Source: an uncultured Erysipelotrichaceae bacterium (lineage in GTDB: Bacteria > Bacillota_I > Bacilli_A > RF39 > UBA660). Taken from it: 26,500 bases of DNA. The position numbers were made by a program, and so were the translations under genes. The number at the start of each line of letters is the position of its first letter. Within the stretch, counting starts at the first letter, position 1. The notes beneath the pieces are model-generated. The model searched no databases. It had not been told where the DNA came from and saw nothing but the letters and a program-made list of their open reading frames with translations. The stretch covers positions 1 through 26,500 of the forward strand of contig CACXJP010000053.1 in assembly GCA_902768065.1 (NCBI GenBank). The letters run 5' to 3'. This document shows positions 13,768 through 22,251 of this stretch, one piece after another.

Positions 13768-14485
13768 AATTGATAATGATTTTAACATAAGCGAATCGGA
13801 TTGGATACCTAGAGTTGCTGCTTGGGTTATAGATGCTCTTTCTCAACTTAAAGTTCTTCCTATGGAAAAGAAACGTAGAGAACTTGAAGTTAATGAAAGA
13901 ATAGCACAATTTCCTTGTGAAATTACAGCTCATGAACTTAAAGTATTTGATAAATATGGTAATGAAATAGCTAATGGAGAAGATGATAAGTGTTGTGCTA
14001 TGAAACAGTGCAATATTTCTTCTACGGGGGGACAAGAGCAAACTATTGGTGTTACTGATAATGCTGCTAAATATGGTGCTTCTTCTACAATTTTAGCTAC
14101 AGTAGTTCCTTCTATGGGAAATCATAAATTTTATCTTAATGGTAATAGTATAGAACTTAATTTTGATACAGACAAAATTATTGTTGAAAGTTATGAAGTA
14201 GCTACATATCATGATGATTATTATGATTGTGAAGTTCCTTATATTTATGATAATGGAGTTTTACTTGAAGCTCTTGCTTGGTATGTTTTATTTAAGTATC
14301 TTAGTAGAGGAAGTCATCATCCTGTATATGATTTAAAATCTGCTAGTCAAGCTACAAATCCTTATTCTCAATGGTTGTATTATAAGACAAAAGCTAAAAC
14401 TTCTGTTCTTAATGATATGGCAAAAAATGGAGATGAAGGTTGGAATAATTTCTTTTATAATAGTACATTTTTACCTAGAAGTTAA
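13748..14485 (+). CDS. Tail ring/adaptor protein, 245 aa
   Basis: ATG 13748 is preferred to a TTG at 13685: it gives the short overlap usual here, and the protein then opens close to the conserved SDWIPRVAAWVIDALSQLKV helix. A beta-rich middle follows (HKFYLNGNSIELNFDTDKI). The C-terminal half holds a helix VLLEALAWYVLFKYLSRG and a NPYSQWLYYKTKAK helix typical, from memory, of a crAss ring protein and generally of podovirus tail adaptor proteins. It is followed after three bases by the muzzle gene. Codons 90-95 (ISSTGG) are formed by copy 7 of the 17-nt nucleotide motif. Confidence 0.75.
   Translation: MNRLVGKIDNDFNISESDWIPRVAAWVIDALSQLKVLPMEKKRRELEVNERIAQFPCEITAHELKVFDKYGNEIANGEDDKCCAMKQCNISSTGGQEQTIGVTDNAAKYGASSTILATVVPSMGNHKFYLNGNSIELNFDTDKIIVESYEVATYHDDYYDCEVPYIYDNGVLLEALAWYVLFKYLSRGSHHPVYDLKSASQATNPYSQWLYYKTKAKTSVLNDMAKNGDEGWNNFFYNSTFLPRS
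14016..14032 (+). repeat. TACGGGG motif inside the 13748 gene (copy 7)
   Basis: TTTCTTCTACGGGGGGA matches the consensus at 15 of 17 positions, the changes being in the last three bases. It lies one base out of codon phase and encodes part of ISSTGG. No long flanking stem is evident. The intragenic copy at 19412 is read in a different phase. Confidence 0.8.
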
Positions 14486-14488
14486 GTT

Positions 14489-17400
14489 ATGTCTAAATTA
14501 GTTACTAAATTAAATTTAAATAGAACTCCTCAGTCTGTAGATAATGGAAGTTTTGTATATGCAGAAAATATAAAACTTCTAGAAAACGGTACTATTACAG
14601 AAGATGGATTTTTTGATAAAATATTTGGTACTTTAATACCTAATCCTATACAACATCGTCCTGGTCATATATATGAATATTTAGGACACGTTGTTGGTAT
14701 AAACAATAAAGTATATTTTTTTGTTAAATCACGTTGGACTATATCAACTTATGATATATTTGAATATGATGAGATAAATGATACTCTTACAGTGTTAGAC
14801 ACTGCATGGACTTATAGTGGTGGAAAGATTGGTGGATATACTACTATAAATAATTGTGGAGATATTATTTTAACTGTAAATGAATATTTTGAAAATGAAG
14901 TAACTAAATTAATACCTTTAAAACATATTAATATTACTAAGTCTGTAGCAAACGAAAGTTTGTATACACAGGCTCCTATTATACCTATTTTAAATTTAGT
15001 ATTAACTGATACTTATGCTAGAAATATTCCTAATGGTGTATATCAATTTTTTGTTAGATATAAAATAGCAAAAGATGATTATACTAGTTGGATGCCTTGT
15101 AGTAAAGAATTATTTGCTGGTACTACTCAAACGACAGAAACTATTCAAGGTAGTATTAAATTTATGAAAACAACAAAAGATGCAGCTAAATCTTTTGTTT
15201 TTTCTCCTAGATTTAATATAGAAGACGATGAATACGAAGATGCTACTAAATATTATAAAGAATTTCAATTAGGTTTTATTTTATCAAATGATGATACAGT
15301 CGTTGCTCGTAGTTGGAAGTCTTTTACTTTTAATGTTGACTCTATTTATTTTACTTATAATGAATTTGAAGTCGAAGAAATAAATATAGATGATTTATTA
15401 AGACCTGTTTATGAATTATATAATGTAAAGAATGTTACTTCATTTAAAAATAAACTTTATATTTCTAATTATATAGAAAGCGATTTTAATCCTAAAGTAG
15501 ATGATGATGGTGAGGATATTCAAGCTATAGCTAGCGGTATAGATATAGATATTAATATTTCTGATTTAGGAAATACTGAAACACCTAGTAGTAATATGTT
15601 ACAACTAGGTAATTATTTATTGATTAAGTCTGGAACTACTTATTATAACGTTTTAACTCAAGCTGGTGGTATGGGTTTTCCTGGTTTATATAAATCAGAT
15701 AAAGATAATGATACTACTAGAGTTGAAAGTAAGGCTGCTTTAGCAGATAGTGATATTTTATGGAAAGTTAAGTTTAAAACTACAGACCATAATTATGAAG
15801 ATCTTTATGTTCCAAGAAGTCTTGATAATATTATATATCCTATAAAATCTGAATATGGAGAAAATGTAAAAGAAGGTAATATAACTATATTAACAAACTC
15901 TGATAAATTTAACGATAGTGTTAGTTATTTTAGATTTGTTAATTATGATGGTATCGCATATTTAAAACTTAATAGTAGTGCTAATTTATTTGGAGGTCTT
16001 GGTATAGCTGATGATATGTTTATCATCGGACCTACTTTTTATTGTGATCCTGATGATGTTACTATTATTACTGACGCTTGGGAAAGAAGATTTAAAGATA
16101 GAGCAGACCTTATTAAATATTTAAAAATTAATCCTAGCAATGATAATAAAACTTTAACTTGGCAACAAAGTGGAGGAGCAGGAGCATATAGTGAAGATAT
16201 TGAAGAATATTTAAATGGAGATAAAAGTGCTGGCACAATGAATCCTAAAATAATTAAGAATGTTATGCTTAATGTTATTAAGCCTAAAATTCCTAATTAT
16301 ATGATGCTTAGCATTTATTATATTTATGATGGAACTAAACATTTTATCGAAGGTATAGATGATAATAATTTATTAAGTACCGTAAAAAATAATAATGTTG
16401 ATTTTCGTGGTACACTGATTAATAGTTCTGAAGAAAATCTTGTAAATGATTTTATAAGCATTATATCTAAACATATTAAAGGTGTTTATTTAGATTCATC
16501 TACAGGTTTTAAATATGTTATAGAATGTAAAGATGGTACAATAACATACGATTTTAATAATAGTTTGTTTGTTGAATATTCTACTTTTAATTGTGAAGCT
16601 GAAGTAGACACTAGTCAAACTAGTGGTAGTGATACTACTTGTGATATTAATATTAATGTCACAAGAACCAATCATACATTAAATATTACTAATAAATTAA
16701 TTAATACGTTACTTGAAGCAGAGTCTAGTTTTATTCAATATAGAACTTTAATGCCGTTTGTTACATATGAATTTTATGCTCATTATGTTAAAAATAATGG
16801 TATTGTTACTAATGGTTATTATATTGGAGAAAAAACTTTAGCTGATTTTACAGGATATAATTACAGTAATATAGCAGATAAAAGTCGTATTGCTATATAT
16901 CCATCATTTGATGACATATATATTCCTAGTGGATATGCATCAATGTTTATATCTATATTTCAATCTAAACGTGAAGTTGCTCAATGTTTTGATGTTTTTG
17001 TTGGAGAAAAATCTAATAATAAATATCCAATAGAACTTAATTGTTTAGAACTTGATTGTGCTTTATATAATGTTCTAGAAAATATTCAAATTATTGGTGT
17101 TAAACCTGATGGTACTATTATTGAGTTTTCTGATTTAGGAGAATATTATCCTAGCTATAAGATAGGTACTGCTGGTAATATTAAAAGATTTGGAGGTAGA
17201 GGTGTTATTGTAGCAAACATTAAAGATACTGAATGGAAAGAGTTCGTTGGAGATAATGTTTCTATTATTGGTAGACTTTGGATTAAAATTGAAACTTCAG
17301 CTAATTTAATTCAACATGATAAAAAGTTGATTAGATGTACACCATATATTTATTACACAGAAGATGGTGTTTTCGGTGAACTAGATGATGATGTATTTTC

Positions 17401-18991
17401 TTTTGATAACTTTGAAATTATGAATCTTCCTGCGTATCTTTGTTCTGTTAGAAAACCGAATAGAGATGCCGATTCAAAATATGTGGCAAATACAGATGTG
17501 TATTCTAAAGACCCTGTTACTTTATCTCTTGATGATATTAATAATGTATTAACTCCAACATCAAGTGATGAATTTATTATTAATTCTCAGTTTAATTTAA
17601 ATTATTTAAGTTTAACTGAAGATTTAGTAGATAAGATTAGAAATCTTAGTACGGGAGATAATACTAGAATTAGACATGTCATGCTTGCTATTAATTCATT
17701 TAATATTAGTGAAGTATATACTCATCCAGAAATGTATAGACATTATACTAGACCTTCTCTGTATCCAATAGAAAGCGAAAGTATTGTTAATTTTACTAAT
17801 AGTGTTAGAGCAAGTGATATTTTGTCTGATGAATCTAGAAAAAATATTTATAAATTTTATTCTGAAGATGTATATTATATTCCAGCTAATAGAGGTGAAA
17901 TAGTAAAACTATTTAGTAATCTTAATAATGTTTATGTACATTGTAAGCATGGATTATATAAATTTGATGGAGCAAATAAATTACATAGTGAAAATGAACA
18001 AGATGTTCAACTTACAGAAACTGATATTTTCTCTACTGGTATTCATGAAATATTTGATTCTGAATTTGGTTATGCTGGACTAGCCAAAAAAGAACATTCT
18101 ATTGTTACTTTTAATAGTTATGTTTTTTATGATGAAATAGTAAATAAAATATATGTTTTTGACGGTAATTCTCAAATAAGTCCTATTAGTGATCCTATTA
18201 GTGACATTATAAGATATTTAAAGGTTAATTATGAATCTTTTGATGTAAGATTTGCCGCAGATGAAGTTAATAATAGATTTTTTGTTTGTTTTATTGTTGA
18301 TGATGTTAGAGGTCTTTGTTTGAGCTATAATACTTTAGTTAAATCATTTATTTCTATACATGATTTTATATTTGATGTTGGTTTTTCAACAAGAGGTAAT
18401 ACTTATTTTGTTAAAACTTTTAGTTCATATAAAGATTATGAAGGTACAGATATTTATGTTCCTAATAGTTATTGTTTTAAATATAATACTACTGGAATTA
18501 GAAGCGAATCTAATAATAAACGATATAATAAACTTTATAGTTTAAATATTTTATCTGTAAGTGATTCTCAAAACGATAATACAGAAAACGATTGTTCTAT
18601 TGTTGATATTATATTTAATGATGATTTTGAAAAAATTAAACGTTTGAATTTCATTAGATGGATATGCTCAAAGTTCTTAAACTTTAACTCTGAAGAATTA
18701 AATGTAGATGAAAATACTAAAATATCTATAAATGCTGCTGAACCTACATTAGATAGGTATTATGCTGGAAATTATATTAGAATTTATACAGATTCTACTT
18801 TCAGTGAAAAGATTAATATTAGAACTAGAAGTAACGAATCATCTATTAATGATTTAGATAGTTATAATCTTCCTAGATATAATAATGGAATTTGGGCTTT
18901 AAATGGTTTTGGAAACGCAGATGAATATTCTAACTTACCTGATGGTAAATTTTTACTGAACATAATTTTAAACTTGAAAACATTGAAATAG
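14489..18991 (+). CDS. Muzzle / tail stabilisation protein, 1500 aa
   Basis: The opening KLNLNRTPQSVDNGSFVYAE (residues 6-25) and the next KLLENGTI resemble the N-terminus of the very large tail tube or muzzle protein of crAss-like phages, functionally like P22 gp10 or T7 gp12. The protein is beta-rich throughout, with repeated Tyr/Asn/Asp strands fitting a beta-propeller core with inserted domains. Near residues 1130-1260 the stretch GEIVKLFSNLNNVYVHCKHG and KIYVFDG repeats look like propeller blades. It would form the lower tail channel under the ring proteins. The length agrees with that class. It follows three ring-type genes directly and precedes the cargo genes. There are no in-frame TGA or TAG codons over 1500 codons, showing ordinary code use. 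It ends in TAG. Confidence 0.85.
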   Translation: MSKLVTKLNLNRTPQSVDNGSFVYAENIKLLENGTITEDGFFDKIFGTLIPNPIQHRPGHIYEYLGHVVGINNKVYFFVKSRWTISTYDIFEYDEINDTLTVLDTAWTYSGGKIGGYTTINNCGDIILTVNEYFENEVTKLIPLKHINITKSVANESLYTQAPIIPILNLVLTDTYARNIPNGVYQFFVRYKIAKDDYTSWMPCSKELFAGTTQTTETIQGSIKFMKTTKDAAKSFVFSPRFNIEDDEYEDATKYYKEFQLGFILSNDDTVVARSWKSFTFNVDSIYFTYNEFEVEEINIDDLLRPVYELYNVKNVTSFKNKLYISNYIESDFNPKVDDDGEDIQAIASGIDIDINISDLGNTETPSSNMLQLGNYLLIKSGTTYYNVLTQAGGMGFPGLYKSDKDNDTTRVESKAALADSDILWKVKFKTTDHNYEDLYVPRSLDNIIYPIKSEYGENVKEGNITILTNSDKFNDSVSYFRFVNYDGIAYLKLNSSANLFGGLGIADDMFIIGPTFYCDPDDVTIITDAWERRFKDRADLIKYLKINPSNDNKTLTWQQSGGAGAYSEDIEEYLNGDKSAGTMNPKIIKNVMLNVIKPKIPNYMMLSIYYIYDGTKHFIEGIDDNNLLSTVKNNNVDFRGTLINSSEENLVNDFISIISKHIKGVYLDSSTGFKYVIECKDGTITYDFNNSLFVEYSTFNCEAEVDTSQTSGSDTTCDININVTRTNHTLNITNKLINTLLEAESSFIQYRTLMPFVTYEFYAHYVKNNGIVTNGYYIGEKTLADFTGYNYSNIADKSRIAIYPSFDDIYIPSGYASMFISIFQSKREVAQCFDVFVGEKSNNKYPIELNCLELDCALYNVLENIQIIGVKPDGTIIEFSDLGEYYPSYKIGTAGNIKRFGGRGVIVANIKDTEWKEFVGDNVSIIGRLWIKIETSANLIQHDKKLIRCTPYIYYTEDGVFGELDDDVFSFDNFEIMNLPAYLCSVRKPNRDADSKYVANTDVYSKDPVTLSLDDINNVLTPTSSDEFIINSQFNLNYLSLTEDLVDKIRNLSTGDNTRIRHVMLAINSFNISEVYTHPEMYRHYTRPSLYPIESESIVNFTNSVRASDILSDESRKNIYKFYSEDVYYIPANRGEIVKLFSNLNNVYVHCKHGLYKFDGANKLHSENEQDVQLTETDIFSTGIHEIFDSEFGYAGLAKKEHSIVTFNSYVFYDEIVNKIYVFDGNSQISPISDPISDIIRYLKVNYESFDVRFAADEVNNRFFVCFIVDDVRGLCLSYNTLVKSFISIHDFIFDVGFSTRGNTYFVKTFSSYKDYEGTDIYVPNSYCFKYNTTGIRSESNNKRYNKLYSLNILSVSDSQNDNTENDCSIVDIIFNDDFEKIKRLNFIRWICSKFLNFNSEELNVDENTKISINAAEPTLDRYYAGNYIRIYTDSTFSEKINIRTRSNESSINDLDSYNLPRYNNGIWALNGFGNADEYSNLPDGKFLLNIILNLKTLK

Positions 18992-19003
18992 ATACTAATA
19001 GTT

Positions 19004-21031
19004 ATGAATAAAAGAATAAGATTAAGAAATGCTAGACCAAAATATATTTTTGGTTCTCAAGAAGCTGCTATTTTAACTGCTGCTGGTATTACTGCTGCTG
19101 CTACTGCTGCTTCTGCTGCATTAGGTGCTTCTACTCAAAGAAGTGTTGCTAGAATGCAAGCTGATAATACTCGTAAAATGACTGATAAACAAATTGCGTC
19201 TATCAATCGTAGAAACGAGAATGATAATAAACTTCAAGAACAAGCTATTGCTTTTACTAAAGACCAAAATGAGCAAGCCAGACAACTACAAAAAGATACT
19301 CAAATGAATATCCAAATGCTTATGGGTAATAATGCTTTAAATAATAGAGAAATGGCTACTCGTATTCAAGTTAAAAATGGTAAAGTTATTGGCAATAGAA
19401 GAGTTCCACAATTTCTTCTACGGGGCGGTAATATTCCGCTTCAAGTTACTGACGGAGGTTATCTTCGTCATTTAGGTTATACTCCTGAAGGATATTCTGT
19501 AGAAGAGGCTAGAGGCAATGACCACGAACATAGTCATAAAACTCCTAACGGTCGTAAAACTGGTGTTGGTATAAAAACTAATACAGGTAAACAATTTGAA
19601 GTAGCTGGTAATCAAAATAAACAAAATGGAGAATATATTATTAGAACTCCAGAAGAAGCTATGATTGCTTCAAATGAAAATATAGCTGGTATATTTAATC
19701 CAGTTAAAGCTATTAATGCAGGTATGAATCCTTTAGAGGCAATTAGAATTCAAGAAACTATTAAAGATATGTATGGTATTTCTGATGATGGTAAACATGA
19801 TACTAAGAAAACTAATGGTAAAAGAAGATTACGTACAGGAGGTCTTTTAGTAGGTATGCCTATATCTTTTGCTGATGTTCCAGATTTAAATACAGATACT
19901 TCAGCTTATGATATGGAACAAGCTGTATTAGCTTCTCCTCAAAGACTAAGTCTTAAAAATGGAGGTAAAGTTAGACCTAAGTACGTTGATGGATTTGGAA
20001 ATGTTACTCCTATAAAATCGTTTTATGCTCCTACTTTAAATGATTTAAAGTTAATTTCTCCTGCTCCTGTAGCACCTGCTACTACACAAAATCCTGTTGG
20101 GTTAGACGGAAAAACAAATAACGGTATGTCTTATAGCACTCTTAATCTTATCGGAACAGGTATTAGTAGTCTTGGTAATTTCTTAGGTTCTTTGTTTTCA
20201 AATAGTGGAATAAGTGATGCTGCTGAAATTACTTCTAAAGCTCAAATGGACGCTGCTAACGAATTAAGTAAAGCATATAATAATTTAAAAGGTATTGATC
20301 CTAAACTTATTAGTGCTGATATGTTTAAGCAAGGTAATTATTTACCTGTTTTAAGTTCTACTTTTTATAATAGACGTCCACAAGATACTTTAGCTAATAG
20401 AAGTGCTATGCGTCTTAGAAATGATACTACTAGAAATACATTAAGTGGTGCAGCTAGACGTAATATGTTTAATAGAATTGAAAGTAATTATATTGACCAA
20501 CTCAGTAAAAATACTCAAACAGAAAACGAATATAGAAATACTGTTAGACGTGAAAATGCACAAGCTGCTAATCAAGCTGCTGCTGAAAACGCAAGACTTG
20601 CTATTATGGCTGGTAGAGATTTGAATAATGCAAGACTTAGGGTTGCTGAATATAACGCTAACGTTAAAAATGAAGGAATTCTTGGTAGTGCTAGTTCTAT
20701 CGCTAATGGATTAATTAATGCATCTAATGCAAGAGGTAGAGCCGCAACAGCTATTGCTTCTAATACAGGTAATATGTTTAATAATATTGGTCAGAATTTT
20801 GCTAATTATTTCTCAGGTATAGCAAAGTATAGAAATGATTTAGAAAATACATTCTTAGGTGCTACAACAGATGCTAAAATTAATTATATTGCTAGAAATG
20901 GTAATCCATCTGAAGTTAAAGCACAACTTTCTGGAGTTAATGCTGCTTTAGCTAATGGAGGTCTTTCCGCTGAAGATAAAGCTAGATATGAGTATTATAA
21001 GAGAATATTAGAAAGTAGATTAAATAGTTAA
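19004..21031 (+). CDS. Internal virion (cargo-type) protein, 675 aa
   Basis: A basic N-terminus is followed by an Ala-rich hydrophobic helix (residues 19-43) and a Gln/Asn-rich coiled coil (about 45-110). The middle has HEHSHKTPNGRKTGVGI and EVAGNQNK-type glycine-rich strands, and the C-terminal half is an Ala/Asn-rich helical region (about 400-675). Three short basic GG motifs recur: LLRGG (138-142), RTGG (277-280) and KNGGK (318-322). This layout and its position just after the muzzle gene match the large internal cargo proteins that crAss-like phages carry in the capsid or tail for delivery into the host. The membrane-active helix suits an ejected protein. Codons 137-142 coincide with copy 8 of the 17-nt motif. 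Confidence 0.75.
   Translation: MNKRIRLRNARPKYIFGSQEAAILTAAGITAAATAASAALGASTQRSVARMQADNTRKMTDKQIASINRRNENDNKLQEQAIAFTKDQNEQARQLQKDTQMNIQMLMGNNALNNREMATRIQVKNGKVIGNRRVPQFLLRGGNIPLQVTDGGYLRHLGYTPEGYSVEEARGNDHEHSHKTPNGRKTGVGIKTNTGKQFEVAGNQNKQNGEYIIRTPEEAMIASNENIAGIFNPVKAINAGMNPLEAIRIQETIKDMYGISDDGKHDTKKTNGKRRLRTGGLLVGMPISFADVPDLNTDTSAYDMEQAVLASPQRLSLKNGGKVRPKYVDGFGNVTPIKSFYAPTLNDLKLISPAPVAPATTQNPVGLDGKTNNGMSYSTLNLIGTGISSLGNFLGSLFSNSGISDAAEITSKAQMDAANELSKAYNNLKGIDPKLISADMFKQGNYLPVLSSTFYNRRPQDTLANRSAMRLRNDTTRNTLSGAARRNMFNRIESNYIDQLSKNTQTENEYRNTVRRENAQAANQAAAENARLAIMAGRDLNNARLRVAEYNANVKNEGILGSASSIANGLINASNARGRAATAIASNTGNMFNNIGQNFANYFSGIAKYRNDLENTFLGATTDAKINYIARNGNPSEVKAQLSGVNAALANGGLSAEDKARYEYYKRILESRLNS
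19409..19437 (+). repeat. TACGGGG motif inside the 19004 gene (copy 8, extended)
   Basis: TTTCTTCTACGGGGCGG is exact at 19412-19428 and in codon phase, encoding FLLRGG. The wider stretch 19409-19437 matches the complement of the intergenic hairpin loop at 10594-10622 at 27 of 29 positions. GCGG (19425-19428) can pair with CCGC (19436-19439). Confidence 0.85.
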
Positions 21032-21036
21032 TAATT

Positions 21037-22233
21037 ATGCCAAACGAATTGATAACATTACCAGATGTTGATTTTACTCCTGGTACATTTCAAGGAAGCA
21101 TTTTTACACCTCAGCAAGTAGATATGAGTCTACTTGCTAGGTCGTTAGATAAGATTGAAGAGAGAGAAGAAAAGCTTGCTACTCAAGACCTTGCTATGAA
21201 TGAAGCTTTTTCTAAATTAAGAGATTTTCTTCCAGATAATAAAGAAACTAATCAATATATTACAGATAATTTAAATCGTATTAAAGACGAACGTAAAGCT
21301 TTGCTTGACGTTGGTGATATTAATGGTGCTTATCTTTATTCTAAACGAGAACCAGGAAGATTTTTATCTAGTCCTGAATTTAATGCTCGTCGTAAAGAAC
21401 ATGCTAGTAGAAAAGAATGGCTTGAACAAATTGATCGTAGTAATGTAGATAATTATATTAAAGAATATTTTAAAGATACTTATCAAGATAGAAATAATTT
21501 TACTCGTGATAAGGATGGTAATATTACTGGTACTGCTGGTTGGGAAGCCCCTCTTCCTGAACAAGGTCAGTCTGCTACAGCTATTATACAAACGGCAGTA
21601 AAGTCTACTGCTGACCAACGTATTGATATTGGTAGTTCTTGGACAGGAGAAGATGGAACAGGCGGTTCTAGTGCTAGTAGTAGAGAGTGGCTTACTGCTG
21701 ATAGAATTTCTCAAACAGCTAAAAGTATTGTTAATAATAATCCACGTGTTAAACAAGCTTTTGTAGACCAATTTAATGCTGGTATTCATCAGATTAATAA
21801 ACTTACTAAAGTTCTTTATAAAACTACTGATCCAACACGACGTGCTGAACTTGAAAATCAAATAGCTGGTTATGAAAGTACTTATTATAAGAACGGAGCT
21901 CCTATGGAAAGTGCTCAAGATTATATTGATAACCTTTTTAGTGCAAGCAATGATGAAATTAAAAACGCTGCTTATGATTACAAACATAGTAAGTCAGGTA
22001 GTAATAGATATGCTAAAGGTTTAACAAATCCTTCTAATCCAGATTATTTTAATCAATTTGCTGGAGCTGATTTTGATGCTAATGTTCCTGGAGGTAATAA
22101 AAGTGTTGTTACAAGTGGTACTACAATGAGTGTTCCTGAAAAAGGAAGAATAAGACCTACAGGTAAGCAGAGTAGTGGTGGTGCTCGTCCTACTAATAAT
22201 AATTATATAGCACCTAGTAACGATTGGAGTTAA
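21037..22233 (+). CDS. Internal virion / structural protein, 398 aa
   Basis: The protein is hydrophilic and mostly helical. The N-terminal 130 residues are highly charged (SLDKIEEREEKLATQDLAM from residue 32), with coiled-coil character. The middle carries a Gly/Ser linker (GEDGTGGSSASSREW), and the C-terminal 60 residues are disordered and Gly/Ser/Asn-rich (KQSSGGARPTNNNY). It starts five bases after the 675-residue cargo-type gene and precedes another large internal protein, so it belongs to the cargo/ejection block. Short charged proteins in that block may act as cargo partner or chaperone. No enzymatic motif is visible and the family is not recognised. Confidence 0.75.
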   Translation: MPNELITLPDVDFTPGTFQGSIFTPQQVDMSLLARSLDKIEEREEKLATQDLAMNEAFSKLRDFLPDNKETNQYITDNLNRIKDERKALLDVGDINGAYLYSKREPGRFLSSPEFNARRKEHASRKEWLEQIDRSNVDNYIKEYFKDTYQDRNNFTRDKDGNITGTAGWEAPLPEQGQSATAIIQTAVKSTADQRIDIGSSWTGEDGTGGSSASSREWLTADRISQTAKSIVNNNPRVKQAFVDQFNAGIHQINKLTKVLYKTTDPTRRAELENQIAGYESTYYKNGAPMESAQDYIDNLFSASNDEIKNAAYDYKHSKSGSNRYAKGLTNPSNPDYFNQFAGADFDANVPGGNKSVVTSGTTMSVPEKGRIRPTGKQSSGGARPTNNNYIAPSNDWS

Positions 22234-22251
22234 ATTTAAAATATTAAATAT

